Positions 19,236 to 28,273 of a stretch of DNA of 64,000 bases are shown one piece after another. The notes under the pieces are model-generated. The model ran no database searches, had not been told where the DNA came from, and was given only the letters and a program-made list of their open reading frames with translations. The stretch spans positions 2,010,023 through 2,074,022 of the forward strand of contig NZ_KE150457.1 in NCBI RefSeq assembly GCF_000411455.1, read 5' to 3'. Within the stretch, counting starts at the first letter, position 1, and each line of letters begins with the position of its first letter. Source of the DNA: Microbacterium sp. oral taxon 186 str. F0373 (lineage in GTDB: Bacteria > Actinomycetota > Actinomycetes > Actinomycetales > Microbacteriaceae). The position numbers and the translations under genes are program-made.

Positions 19236-20729
19236 TCAGTGGGTGTCTTCGGCCTCCACCTCGGTGCGGTCACCCGACCACAGCGTGTGGAAGGTGCCGT
19301 CCTTGTCGATGCGCTTGTAGGTGTGCGCACCGAAGAAGTCGCGCTGGCCCTGAATGAGGGCGGCGGGAAGGCGGCGGGCGCGCAGCCCGTCGTAGTAGGC
19401 CAGCGACGACGAGAAGGCGGGAGCGGGGATGCCGGCGGCGGCAGCCAGCGCGACGATGTTGCGCCACGCGTCCTGCGCGCGCGTCAGCGCGTCGACGAAG
19501 TACGGCGCGGTGAGCAGAACGGCAAGGTCCGGCTCGGCTTCGTACGCGTCGGCGATCCGGTTGAGGAACTGGGCGCGGATGATGCAGCCGGCGCGCCAGA
19601 TCTTGCTGACCGCGCCGAGGTCGATCGACCAGTCGTAGTGCGCGGCGCCGGCGCGGATCTCGTCGAATCCCTGCGAGTACGCGACGATCTTCGACGCGTA
19701 GAGGGCCAGCCGCACCTGCTCGATGAAGGCGTCCGCGTCGGCGCCGGTGAGGTGCTCGCCGGTCGAGTCGTCGGGACCCGGCAGTGCGCCGGAGATGGAA
19801 CGCTGCTCGGGGTGGCTCGACAGCGATCGCGCGAACACCGCCTCGGCGATGCCCGAGACGGGAACTCCCAGGTCGATCGCGGTCTGCACGGTCCAGCCGC
19901 CGGTGCCCTTCGCGCCGGCCTGGTCGAGGATGACGTCCACCAGCGGGGCGCCGGTCTCGGCGTCGACCTGGCGGAGCACCTCGGCGGTGATCTCGATCAG
20001 GTAGCTCTCCAGCTCGCCCGTGTTCCACTCGGCGAAGACGTCGGCGATCTCGGCGGGCGACGTGCCCGTGGCGCGGCGGATGAGGTCGTAGGCCTCCGCG
20101 ATGAGCTGCATGTCGGCGTACTCGATGCCGTTGTGCACCATCTTCACGAAGTGGCCGGCCCCGTCGTGGCCGATGTGGGTCACGCAGGGCTCGCCTTCGG
20201 CGACCGCCGCGATCGAGCGCAGGATCGGACCGAGGGTGACCCACGCCTCGTCGGGTCCGCCGGGCATGAGCGACGGGCCGAGGAGCGCGCCCTCCTCGCC
20301 GCCGGAGACACCCATTCCCACGAAGTTGAACCCGCGCTCGCGCACGGCCTTCTCGCGACGGATCGTGTCGGTGAACAGTGCGTTGCCGCCGTCGATGATG
20401 ATGTCGCCGGGCTCGAAGACGTTCATGAGCTCGTCGATGACGGCATCGGTGGGGCCGCCGGCCTTGACCATGATGAGTGCCGTGCGCGGCTTCTGCAGGC
20501 TGGCGGCAAACTCCTCGTAGGAGAAAGCGGGGACGAAGCCGGCCTCGGGGTGCTCGGCCACGAGCTCGTCGGTCTTGGAGTGCGAACGGTTGTACACCGC
20601 GACGGTGTTGCCCTCACGCGACGCCAGGTTGCGGGCGAGGTTCGAGCCCATGACCGCGAGTCCGACGACTCCGATGTTGGCCGTGGGCGACACGGGCGTG
20701 GTGGTCTCGGCAGCGGTCTGTTCGGGCAC
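19236..20729 (-). CDS. gnd: 6-phosphogluconate dehydrogenase, decarboxylating
   Basis: Converts 6-phosphogluconate to ribulose 5-phosphate with NADP(+) and CO2 release. The N-terminal IGVVGLAVMGSNLARNLA binds the cofactor; GVSGGEEGALLGPSLMPGG and HFVKMVHNGIEY carry catalytic residues, and VQTAIDLGVPVSGIAEAVFA lies in the all-helical domain. The GTG at 20729 is preceded by GAGGAG at 6 nt and gives 497 residues; a GTG 33 nt upstream is less likely. It follows the GarR-like gene by 29 nt in the same direction, which ties this enzyme to the gluconate/idonate island rather than to a general pentose phosphate locus. Confidence 0.95.
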   Translation of the reverse strand: MPEQTAAETTTPVSPTANIGVVGLAVMGSNLARNLASREGNTVAVYNRSHSKTDELVAEHPEAGFVPAFSYEEFAASLQKPRTALIMVKAGGPTDAVIDELMNVFEPGDIIIDGGNALFTDTIRREKAVRERGFNFVGMGVSGGEEGALLGPSLMPGGPDEAWVTLGPILRSIAAVAEGEPCVTHIGHDGAGHFVKMVHNGIEYADMQLIAEAYDLIRRATGTSPAEIADVFAEWNTGELESYLIEITAEVLRQVDAETGAPLVDVILDQAGAKGTGGWTVQTAIDLGVPVSGIAEAVFARSLSSHPEQRSISGALPGPDDSTGEHLTGADADAFIEQVRLALYASKIVAYSQGFDEIRAGAAHYDWSIDLGAVSKIWRAGCIIRAQFLNRIADAYEAEPDLAVLLTAPYFVDALTRAQDAWRNIVALAAAAGIPAPAFSSSLAYYDGLRARRLPAALIQGQRDFFGAHTYKRIDKDGTFHTLWSGDRTEVEAEDTH

Positions 20730-20758
20730 GTCGAACTCCTCAGGGGTCGGTCGGGGAT

Positions 20759-21688
20759 TCACGTCTCAGCGTAGTCCGCCCCGGGTGCGACAGGCGTCGG
20801 ATGACGACGCGCGGTCAGGCGACGCGTGACCGAGATGTCGCGGTCGCCGAGGCCCGCGTCCACGAGCTCGTCGAAGAGAGCGCGCAAGGCGGGCAGCAGG
20901 GCGGTCGCGGTGTGTGTGGATGCCGCGACGTCGGCGGCGAAGCCCAGATCCTTCACCATGTAGGCGGCGGCTCCCGAGGGGCTGTCGTCACCGGCGACAA
21001 GGCGGTCCTTGCGGCTTGCCAACAGGTTCGACCCCGCGTAGCCGCCCGCCAGCAGCGACCACAGCGCGTCGAGATCGAGCCCCGATCGCGCGGCGAGTTC
21101 TGTCGCCTCTCCGAGAGCGACGATGGTCGCGGCGACGACGAGCTGGTTACAGGCCTTCGCGACCTCGCCGGCGCCCAGGGGGCCGAGGTGGACGGGCGTG
21201 CCACAGGGGGAGAGGATCTGTGCGGCCAGGGCGGCGTCGGCATCCGTCCCGCCGAGCATGATCGACAGTGTGCCGGCGCTCGCGCCGTCGACGCCTCCCG
21301 AGACCGGGCAGTCCACGACCCGCACACGGCCCCCGCTCTGCCGGTGGAGTCGTTCGGCGATCGCGCGCACGCCGGTCGGCGAAGAGGTCGAACCGATCAG
21401 CAGGAGCAGGTCTCCGGCGCCGGCGAGCAGGCCGTCGTCGCCGTCGAGGAGTTTCTCGAGGTCGGGGAGGTCGGGCAGCATGACGAGAACGGCGTCGCTC
21501 TGCGCGGCGAGCTCGCGGGGCGTGCCCGCGGCGCGCGCGCCGACGTCGACGAGATCGGGCCGCGGTGCGCGCGACCAGATCGCCAGCCGCCCGCGGGCGC
21601 GGATGAGACGATGTGCCATCGGCGTGCCCATGGCGCCGGTGCCGATCATTCCGAGGCGGACGTCCTCCGCTGTGAGAGACGATGTCAT
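20759..21688 (-). CDS. HIBADH/GarR-family NAD(P)-dependent beta-hydroxyacid dehydrogenase
   Basis: 309 residues. GMIGTGAMGTPMAHRL is the dinucleotide fold; VDCPVSGGVDGASAGTLSIMLGG is the substrate-binding signature; the catalytic Lys lies in GEVAKACNQLVVAATI. Relatives include 3-hydroxyisobutyrate dehydrogenase and tartronate semialdehyde reductase; the sequence alone does not choose between them. The ATG giving MTSSLTAEDVR was preferred to one 24 nt upstream. It is divergent from the D-2-hydroxyacid dehydrogenase across the IclR-type operator region and leads into gnd. Confidence 0.85.
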   Translation of the reverse strand: MTSSLTAEDVRLGMIGTGAMGTPMAHRLIRARGRLAIWSRAPRPDLVDVGARAAGTPRELAAQSDAVLVMLPDLPDLEKLLDGDDGLLAGAGDLLLLIGSTSSPTGVRAIAERLHRQSGGRVRVVDCPVSGGVDGASAGTLSIMLGGTDADAALAAQILSPCGTPVHLGPLGAGEVAKACNQLVVAATIVALGEATELAARSGLDLDALWSLLAGGYAGSNLLASRKDRLVAGDDSPSGAAAYMVKDLGFAADVAASTHTATALLPALRALFDELVDAGLGDRDISVTRRLTARRHPTPVAPGADYAET

Positions 21689-21706
21689 GACGACACTGTA
21701 GACAAA

Positions 21707-21741
21707 GTCCAACAGGATGGACAGTGTTCAGTAAAATGAAC
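21707..21741. promoter_or_regulatory. Tandem inverted repeats, candidate IclR operator
   Basis: GTCCA-N6-TGGAC (21707-21722) is followed by GTTCA-N6-TGAAC (21726-21741); the two centres are 19 bp apart. The same half-sites recur before the MHS transporter. The site sits between the two divergent dehydrogenase genes and two genes from an IclR regulator, so it is a good candidate for that regulator. Confidence 0.6.
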
Positions 21742-21789
21742 CTGCGATAGAGTGGCCGCCGACCACGTCCACCCGATGAAGGGAAACGA

Positions 21790-22851
21790 ATGTCGGATCA
21801 CGCCGTCCGCACACTGCGCGCCGTCGCCGCCGTACCGCTGCGGGAGGACCTGTGCCGACTGATCGAGCAGCTGGAGCCGCGCGTCCACATGGTTCGGGAG
21901 CCCGAGCTGCTTCCGCCCATGCGCGGCGCCGCCGACTGGTCCGGCGACCCCGCGTTCCGGCGCACGCCCGCCCAGCAGCGCCGCTTCGACGACCTGGTCG
22001 ACTCGGCCGACGCCTTGTTCGGCATCCCGGATGTCGATCCGGCGGCGCTCGCACGCACGGTCGCGGCCAATCCGCGGCTGCGGTGGGTCATGACCACGGC
22101 GGCCGGTGGCGGCGCGCAGGTGCGGGAAGCGGCGCTTGCGCCCGAGGCGCTGCGGCGCATCGTCTTCTCGACCACCGCCGGCGTCCACGGGGGAGCGCTC
22201 GCCGAGTTCGCGGTGTTCGGCGTGCTCGCCGGTGCGAAGGACCTGCCGCGTCTGCGCGCCGACCAGGACTCCCACACGTGGCCACTGCGATGGCAGATGC
22301 GCCAGATCGATGAGATGACGGTGCTGATCGTCGGGCTCGGCGGCATCGGGTCGGCCTGTGCGCGGCGCTTCGCCGCCCTCGGCGCGACGGTGTGGGGCAC
22401 GACCCGTTCGGGGGAGTCGGTGGAGGGCGTGGACCGCCTCGTTCCGCTGGAGGAGCTCGCGTCGGCGATCTCTCAGGTGGATGCCGTCGTGGTGACGCTG
22501 CCGGGCACGACGCAGACCCACCATCTCATCGACGCCGCCCTCCTGTCGGCGGCGCGTCCGGGTCTGATCCTGGCCAGCGTCGGACGCGGCAGCGTCATCG
22601 ATGAGGCGGCGCTGCTGGAGGCGCTGGAGGACGGCACGGTCTCTTTCGCCGCCCTCGACGTCTTCGAGGCGGAGCCGCTCGCGCAGGACTCGCCGTTGTG
22701 GTCGCACCCCCGCGTCCTGGTGAGCCCGCATACGGCGGCCCTCGACAGTCGGGAGGAGGAGCGGATCGCGCGTCGGTTCGCCGCCGACGCGACGCGTCTG
22801 CTCGATGGTGCCGCGTTGCACGCCGTTGTCGATACGGTCGAGTTCTACTGA
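21790..22851 (+). CDS. D-isomer-specific 2-hydroxyacid dehydrogenase
   Basis: 353 residues. LIVGLGGIGSACARRFAALGA is the NAD(P) fold; the catalytic Arg lies in ASVGRGSVIDEAAL, Glu in DVFEAEPL and His in LVSPHTAAL. In this island a reductase of ketogluconate, glyoxylate or hydroxypyruvate is plausible, but the family is broad. It is the first gene of a rightward group continuing to the IclR regulator, 37 nt downstream. Confidence 0.87.
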   Translation: MSDHAVRTLRAVAAVPLREDLCRLIEQLEPRVHMVREPELLPPMRGAADWSGDPAFRRTPAQQRRFDDLVDSADALFGIPDVDPAALARTVAANPRLRWVMTTAAGGGAQVREAALAPEALRRIVFSTTAGVHGGALAEFAVFGVLAGAKDLPRLRADQDSHTWPLRWQMRQIDEMTVLIVGLGGIGSACARRFAALGATVWGTTRSGESVEGVDRLVPLEELASAISQVDAVVVTLPGTTQTHHLIDAALLSAARPGLILASVGRGSVIDEAALLEALEDGTVSFAALDVFEAEPLAQDSPLWSHPRVLVSPHTAALDSREEERIARRFAADATRLLDGAALHAVVDTVEFY

Positions 22852-22888
22852 CATCGACGCGCGGCGGTGTGCGTCGTGAAGGAGGACC

Positions 22889-23686
22889 ATGACCGACGAC
22901 CTCGACGACCGCGCGGCACGCGACCCCGCTCCCGCCGTCACCCGCGGCATCCGCCTGCTCGAACTCCTCGCGGACGCGGGGCGCCCGCTCACGCTGACCG
23001 AGATCGCGGGAGGACTGGGCCTGGCCAAGTCCTCGACCGCGAACCTGTGCCTGGCGCTGGAGGCGGCGCGCATGATCGAGCGGGGTGCGCAGGGCTATCG
23101 CCTGGGCCTGCGAACCGCCGAGCTCGGCGGAGCCTTCGCCGCGCAGTTCAATCAGGTGCGCGAGTTCTACGGTGTCTGTGACGCGTCACCGGTCCTCGTG
23201 GCCGAGCTCGTGCAGGTGGCGATCCTCGACGGGGCCGACGCGCTCTACATCGCCCGGCACGAGGGCTCGCGCGCGGTGCGGATCGGCACGCCGCTCGGCT
23301 CCCGCCTTCCGGCGGCGCTGAGCGCGACCGGGCGGGCCATGCTGTCCACGCTCTCGGATGCCGAGGTCACCGCGCTCGTGGGTGCCGATGCCGCCTCGTC
23401 GTCCGCCGCTGACCCGGTCGGTCGTGAGCTCAGCGGGCTGCTGCGGCGCCTCGCGGACGTGCGCGAGCGCGGCTGGGCGCTGGATGCCGAGGAATCGTGG
23501 CCCGGCATCGTCGGGGTGGCCGTGCCGCTGGAAGGGTGGGCGCCGGGCGACCCGCAGCTCGCCATCGGCGTGGGACTGCCTGCGGGTGAGGCGGACGAGC
23601 GCCGGATCGCGGAGGTGGCGGCCGCGCTCAACGACGCTGCGCGCCAGCTCACGAATCCGTTCAGCGCGGCCGCCCGTCGGAGGTGA
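22889..23686 (+). CDS. IclR-family transcriptional regulator
   Basis: 265 residues. The N-terminal winged helix reads TRGIRLLELLADAGRPLTLTEIAGGLGLAKSSTANLC; the C-terminal ligand domain has LYIARHEGSRAVRIGTPLGSRLPAALSATGRAML. AAGGAGG precedes the ATG. IclR proteins commonly bind small carboxylic acids. Palindromes built on GTTCA/TGAAC before the divergent dehydrogenases and before the next transporter are probable targets. Confidence 0.92.
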   Translation: MTDDLDDRAARDPAPAVTRGIRLLELLADAGRPLTLTEIAGGLGLAKSSTANLCLALEAARMIERGAQGYRLGLRTAELGGAFAAQFNQVREFYGVCDASPVLVAELVQVAILDGADALYIARHEGSRAVRIGTPLGSRLPAALSATGRAMLSTLSDAEVTALVGADAASSSAADPVGRELSGLLRRLADVRERGWALDAEESWPGIVGVAVPLEGWAPGDPQLAIGVGLPAGEADERRIAEVAAALNDAARQLTNPFSAAARRR

Positions 23687-23727
23687 GTGTCGCGACCGAT
23701 CGCCGCCGGCGTGAGGTGTCGCAGCGG

Positions 23728-23766
23728 GTTCGGAACACCTGAATCCAACATATTGAACATCGTTCA
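23728..23766. promoter_or_regulatory. GTTC/GAAC palindromes before the MHS transporter
   Basis: GTTC-G-GAAC (23728-23736) and TGAAC-ATC-GTTCA (23754-23766) lie in the 138-bp leader between the IclR gene and the transporter. They share half-sites with the tandem repeats at 21726-21741, though with different spacing, suggesting a common regulator. Confidence 0.5.
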
Positions 23767-23824
23767 CTGGGTTGATACTCTGATCGCACACGCGGCCGTG
23801 CCGTGCCGATCAAAGGAGATGGCA

Positions 23825-25237
23825 GTGACAGACCTTCGAACCCCGGTGGACACCACCTCGGACGACCCCGGATACGCGGCGAACCTGCGACGGGCCACTC
23901 TGGCCTCCAGCATCGGCAGCGCTCTGGAGTACTTCGACTTCGCGCTGTATGGGCTGTCGACGGCGCTCATCTTCAATGTGCTGTTCTTCTCGCAGGACGA
24001 TCCGGCGATGGCGACCGTCGCGGCCTTCGCCACGTTCGGCGTGGGCTTCGTGGCTCGCCCGTTCGGCGGATTGTTCTTCGGGGTGCTCGGCGACCGTCTC
24101 GGCCGCAAGTGGGTGCTCGTCATCACGATCCTCCTCATGGGTGGCGCGTCCACCGCGATCGGGCTGCTGCCTACCTACGCCCAGATCGGGCTCTGGGCAC
24201 CCGCGCTGCTGGTGCTCATGCGCCTGCTGCAGGGCTTCGGCGCCGGAGCCGAGCAGGCGGGCGCCACGGTGCTGATGGCGGAGTACGCCCCCGTGCGCCG
24301 ACGCGGCTTCTTCTCCGCACTGCCGTTCATCGGCATCCAGGCGGGCACGCTCCTCGCCGCCGTGGTCTTCAGCCTGATCACGCTCCTGCCGGAGGATCAG
24401 CTGCTCTCGTGGGGATGGCGCGTTCCGTTCCTCTGCTCCTTCGCGCTCATCCTGGTCGCGCTGTTCATCCGCATGCGCCTGCGCGAGACCCCGACGTTCG
24501 TCGAGCTCGAAAAGCACGAGCAGGTCAGCGACCGTCCGATTCGCGAGATCTTCGGTCACGGACTGCCGGGCGTCATCGTCGGCATCGGTCTGCGCATGGC
24601 CGAGAACGGCGGCTCCTACATGCTGAACACGCTCGCGCTGACCTTCTTCGTCGCCGTCGCGGGCTCGGGCGCCGACAAGAGCCTGCTCACGTGGGGCGTC
24701 ACGCTCGGCTCCCTGCTGGGCATCTTCACGGTGCCGCTGTCGGGGGCCCTGTCGGACCGCTGGGGTCGCCGCACGGTCTACCGGATGGGCGCGCTGTTCC
24801 TGCTGCTGTACTCCTTCCCGGCGTGGTGGCTGTTGACGCTCGGCGACTACGCGATCGCCATCGCGGTGATCGCGATCGGCATCGGGTTCGGGGTGAACGT
24901 GATGCTCGGACCGCAGTGCGCGATGCTCCCCGAGATGTTCGGCAACCGCCATCGCTACCTCGGGGTGGCCATGGCACGCGAGCTGTCGGCGGTGCTGGCG
25001 GGTGGGCTGGCTGGTGTGCTCGGGGCCTACCTCATCGCCGTGAGCGGCGGCAACTGGGTGCTGCTCGGCATCTACATGGCCACGCTCGCGCTGATCACGA
25101 CGGCGGCCACCTTCCTTGTGCCGGAGACCCTCCGGCGAGACCTCACGCGCACCGATGACGCGGTGAAGGTGTCGCGCGACGAGGCCGGCGAGGGCGTGGC
25201 GTCGACGACGGTGACCATCCGGACCGTGCGCTGGTGA
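23825..25237 (+). CDS. MFS transporter, metabolite:H+ symporter (MHS) type
   Basis: About 12 membrane helices in 470 residues. SSIGSALEYFDFALYGLSTAL and FGVLGDRLGRKWVL are typical of MHS carriers such as ShiA, KgtP and ProP, which import organic acids with protons. The GTG at 23825 has AGGAG 6 nt upstream; the in-frame ATG at 23819 would touch the ribosome site. Its position after IclR and before a FAH-family enzyme suggests a carboxylate or sugar acid as substrate. Confidence 0.88.
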   Translation: MTDLRTPVDTTSDDPGYAANLRRATLASSIGSALEYFDFALYGLSTALIFNVLFFSQDDPAMATVAAFATFGVGFVARPFGGLFFGVLGDRLGRKWVLVITILLMGGASTAIGLLPTYAQIGLWAPALLVLMRLLQGFGAGAEQAGATVLMAEYAPVRRRGFFSALPFIGIQAGTLLAAVVFSLITLLPEDQLLSWGWRVPFLCSFALILVALFIRMRLRETPTFVELEKHEQVSDRPIREIFGHGLPGVIVGIGLRMAENGGSYMLNTLALTFFVAVAGSGADKSLLTWGVTLGSLLGIFTVPLSGALSDRWGRRTVYRMGALFLLLYSFPAWWLLTLGDYAIAIAVIAIGIGFGVNVMLGPQCAMLPEMFGNRHRYLGVAMARELSAVLAGGLAGVLGAYLIAVSGGNWVLLGIYMATLALITTAATFLVPETLRRDLTRTDDAVKVSRDEAGEGVASTTVTIRTVRW

Positions 25238-25265
25238 TGCGCCGCATCGGAGCAGGAGCGCCGTC

Positions 25266-26000
25266 GTGCTGATCGGGAGGGCGCTGATCGACGGCAAGAG
25301 CGTGGATGTGCGGTGGAGTCCCGAGGGGCCCGTGCCGATCTCGTTCCCCGATGACCGCGACGCTATCGGAGCGCATCCGCGTGACGTCGCAGCGCCCCGC
25401 CCCGATGCCGAGATGATCGCCCCGGCGGCTCCTCTGGTGCTCGTCGGGATCGCGCAGAACGGGCCCGGTCATCCCGCTCCGGTGCAGGCGTGGTTGAAGA
25501 GTCCGCGCACGATCGTCCCGTCGGGGCGCTGCGTGCGGTTGCGCCGCGATGCCGGCCGGAGCGTGGCCGAGGGGGAGATCGCCGTCGTGATCGGTCGCGA
25601 CTGCACGGCTCTGACGGCGGCGACGGCCGACCGGTTCGTGCGCGGCGTGACCGCGGTCAACGATCTCTCCAGTCCCGATCGAGCGGCGATCGACGTCCGC
25701 AACTTCGAATCGAAGTCGGGGGTCGGCTACACGCCGCTCGGGCCGTGGATCGATACGCGGGCCGACATCGACCACGTCGCCCTGCGCCTCGAGATCGACG
25801 GTGCGGTCGTGGCGCAGACGGATGCCGGGGCCCTGCCCGTCTCCATTCGCGAGTGTCTGGCCTACGTCGCGTCGTGGACGACGCTCGGCCCGGGCGACGT
25901 CGTCATGACCGGAGCGCCGTTCAGCGCCGCTCCGATCGAGCCGGGTCAGCGCGTCGAGGTGATCGTCGGTGATGTGAGGCTGACCACGCCCACATCCTGA
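25266..26000 (+). CDS. Fumarylacetoacetate hydrolase (FAH)-family protein
   Basis: 244 residues with the FAH fold: LVLVGIAQNGPGHPAPVQAWLKSP, VAEGEIAVVIGRD with metal-binding acidic residues, FVRGVTAVNDLSSPDR, FESKSGVGYTPLGPWI, and a C-terminal LGPGDVVMTGAPF. Members hydrolyse or decarboxylate 2-oxo acids or hydrate 2-oxo-3-deoxy sugar acids. The GTG start lies 28 nt after the transporter. With sugar-acid enzymes around it, action on a 2-keto-3-deoxy or diketo acid is a fair guess. Confidence 0.82.
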   Translation: MLIGRALIDGKSVDVRWSPEGPVPISFPDDRDAIGAHPRDVAAPRPDAEMIAPAAPLVLVGIAQNGPGHPAPVQAWLKSPRTIVPSGRCVRLRRDAGRSVAEGEIAVVIGRDCTALTAATADRFVRGVTAVNDLSSPDRAAIDVRNFESKSGVGYTPLGPWIDTRADIDHVALRLEIDGAVVAQTDAGALPVSIRECLAYVASWTTLGPGDVVMTGAPFSAAPIEPGQRVEVIVGDVRLTTPTS

Positions 26001-26016
26001 TGATGCTGCCCGCGCC

Positions 26017-26721
26017 TCAGAGGTGGGCGACTTCGCCGGACACGAGCGTCAGGTGCTCGCGTGCCGAGGCCTCGGCGCCCGCGCCGTCGCGCTCGACGAT
26101 CGCCTGCGCGGTCGCGACGTGCGCTTCCAGTGTGCCCACGCGCGGCAGGCTCGGCGTGAGGCCGCGCACCGCCCGACCGCGGAGGATCTCGGCGATCGGC
26201 TCGCTCAGCTTGCCGAAGAGGGGATTGCCGCCGGCGCGCAGCAGAAGCGAGTGGTAGGCGATATCCGCCTCGAGGTACTCCTCGGAGTCGCCGAGCCCCT
26301 GTGCGCCGAGCTCGTTCAGCCGCGTGGCCCACGTCAGCAGGAGCTCGCGTGCGGTGTCGTCGGCCCGCTCGGCCGCCAGGCGCGCCGCGACGGGTTCCAC
26401 GGCGGCGCGCAGCTCGGTCAGCTCTCGGAGCACGTCGTGGCGACGCGGACCGTCCAGGCTCCACTCGATGACGGTGGCGTCGAGGCTGTCCCACTCTTCG
26501 CGCGGGCGCACGACGAGTCCCACCCGGCGTCGAGACCGGAGCAGGCCGTGGGCTTCGAGCACGCGCACCGCTTCGCGCACGACGGTGCGAGAGGCGGAGA
26601 ACTCCTGCTCGAGTGCGGCGACCGTCATTCCGGCCCCGGGTGCGAGCGTGCCGCCGGCGATCCGGAGGCCGAGGGTCTCGACGATGTGCGCGTGCGACGC
26701 GGTCGGGGCGGTGGTGGGCAT
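26017..26721 (-). CDS. GntR-family regulator (FadR subfamily, FCD domain)
   Basis: 234 residues. The winged helix includes GMTVAALEQEFSASRTVVREAVRVLEAHGLL; the helical ligand-binding domain has LRELTELRAAVEPVAARLAAE, with ADIAYHSLLLRAGGNPLF carrying the D-x-x-x-H metal site and later His residues (TLEAHVA and REHL). AGAAGGA precedes the ATG. Divergent from gntP across an inverted repeat, so it very likely represses gluconate uptake and catabolism in response to gluconate or a phosphorylated derivative. Confidence 0.9.
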   Translation of the reverse strand: MPTTAPTASHAHIVETLGLRIAGGTLAPGAGMTVAALEQEFSASRTVVREAVRVLEAHGLLRSRRRVGLVVRPREEWDSLDATVIEWSLDGPRRHDVLRELTELRAAVEPVAARLAAERADDTARELLLTWATRLNELGAQGLGDSEEYLEADIAYHSLLLRAGGNPLFGKLSEPIAEILRGRAVRGLTPSLPRVGTLEAHVATAQAIVERDGAGAEASAREHLTLVSGEVAHL

Positions 26722-26784
26722 CGGCGTCCTTCTGTCACGGGACACGCTACCGGGAGGCGGCGCCTCCCGCCGGGTACGCGCGAG

Positions 26785-26822
26785 AAAAGTACGACTATTC
26801 GCTTGCGATAAGTACTACTTTT
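26785..26822. promoter_or_regulatory. Inverted repeat, candidate GntR operator
   Basis: AAAAGTACGACT (26785-26796) and AGTACTACTTTT (26811-26822) match as an inverted repeat except at two positions. It lies in the 166-bp region between the GntR regulator and gntP, a locally AT-rich stretch suited to promoters. Confidence 0.55.
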
Positions 26823-26887
26823 GTGAAACGGTGGTCCCGCGGCCGGGAACGACCCCGGCACATGGACGATTCATCGGAGAAGCTCCC

Positions 26888-28273
26888 ATGCAAGATTGGA
26901 CGCAGACGCTCGGCGCCGTCCCTCTGCTGCTCATCGCAGCCGGCGCCATCGCGCTCATCCTGATCCTCATCATCTGGGCGCGGATGCACGCCTTCCTCGT
27001 GCTCGTGCTCGTCTCTCTGCTGACGGCGCTGGCGACCGGCATCCCGATCGACGGTGTCGGCAAGGTCCTCATCGACAGCTTCAGCGGCACCGTCGGCGCC
27101 GTCGCCCTGCTGGTCGGGCTCGGGGCGATGCTGGGGGCGCTCGTGGAAACCTCGGGCGGCGCTCGTGTGCTGGCCGAGAAGATGGTGTCCGTCTTCGGTG
27201 AGAAGCGGGCAGCCTTCGCGCTCGGCGTTGCGTCGCTCATCATGGGCTTCCCGATGTTCTTCGACGCCGGTCTGATCGTGATGCTCCCGGTGATCTTCGC
27301 CGTCGGACGGCGCATCGGCGGCAAGCACATGCTCCTGTACGGCATCAGTGCCGCCGCCGCATTCTCGGTGATGCACGTCTTCGTGCCGCCGCACCCCGGG
27401 CCTATCACCGCGAGCGAGACGTACGGGGCGAACCTCGGTCTCGTGCTCGTCATCGGACTCGTCGTGGCGCTGCCCACCTGGTACCTCACGGGCTACCTGT
27501 GGGCGAAGTTCACGGACAAGCGCATTCCTCTGGCGATCGTCGACCTCTTCGGCGGCCGCGACGTCGACCCGGTCAACCCGCCCAAGGCCGGCACGGTCAT
27601 CGGCGTGCTCGCCATCCCGCTCGTGCTGATCCTGCTCAATACCGGGATCTCGGCACTGGTGTCAGCCGGCGTCGTCGAGGGCTCGCTCGTCTGGGTGCAG
27701 GCGCTGCGTCTGATCGGCACGAGCCAGATCGCTCTGCTCATCTCCGTGCTCATCGCGCTGTTCGTGCTCGGCACCCGCCGCGGCGTGCACGGGACCGCAC
27801 TCGAGAAGATCGTCGACTCCGCCCTCGGGCCGATCTGCTCGGTCGTGCTCATCACGGGCGCGGGCGGCATGTTCGGCGGCGTGCTGCGGGCCTCGGGCAT
27901 CGGCTCGGCGCTTTCGGACTCGCTCTCCTCCCTCGGCATCCCCGTGATCTTCGCCGCCTACCTCATCGCCGTCGTGCTGCGCGTGGCCCAGGGATCGGCA
28001 ACGGTCGCGCTGGTCACGGCGGCGGGCCTGGTCTCGCCCGCGGTCCTCGCCGCCGACTTCAGCCCCCTGCAGGTGGCATGCGTCGTTCTGGCCACCGCCG
28101 CAGGCTCCGTGTTCGCCGGTCATGTCAACGACTCGGGCTTCTGGCTCGTCGGTCGGCTCATGGGCATGGACGTGAAGACCACGCTGAAGACGTGGACGGT
28201 GCAGCAGGCACTCGAGTCGGTCGTGGGCTTCGCCTTCGTGCTCGTCATCTTCGGGGCGGTGTCCCTTGTCTGA
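26888..28273 (+). CDS. gntP: Gluconate:H+ symporter (GntP family)
   Basis: 461 residues, about 12 or more hydrophobic helices. Family features include GLGAMLGALVETSGGARVLAEKM, MGFPMFFDAGLIVMLPVIFA, MHVFVPPHPGPITASE and VFAGHVNDSGFWLVGRLMGM. It imports gluconate or related sugar acids. Starts at an ATG beyond the GntR-type operator, and overlaps the next gene by 8 nt, beginning a rightward operon that runs to gluconokinase. Confidence 0.93.
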   Translation: MQDWTQTLGAVPLLLIAAGAIALILILIIWARMHAFLVLVLVSLLTALATGIPIDGVGKVLIDSFSGTVGAVALLVGLGAMLGALVETSGGARVLAEKMVSVFGEKRAAFALGVASLIMGFPMFFDAGLIVMLPVIFAVGRRIGGKHMLLYGISAAAAFSVMHVFVPPHPGPITASETYGANLGLVLVIGLVVALPTWYLTGYLWAKFTDKRIPLAIVDLFGGRDVDPVNPPKAGTVIGVLAIPLVLILLNTGISALVSAGVVEGSLVWVQALRLIGTSQIALLISVLIALFVLGTRRGVHGTALEKIVDSALGPICSVVLITGAGGMFGGVLRASGIGSALSDSLSSLGIPVIFAAYLIAVVLRVAQGSATVALVTAAGLVSPAVLAADFSPLQVACVVLATAAGSVFAGHVNDSGFWLVGRLMGMDVKTTLKTWTVQQALESVVGFAFVLVIFGAVSLV

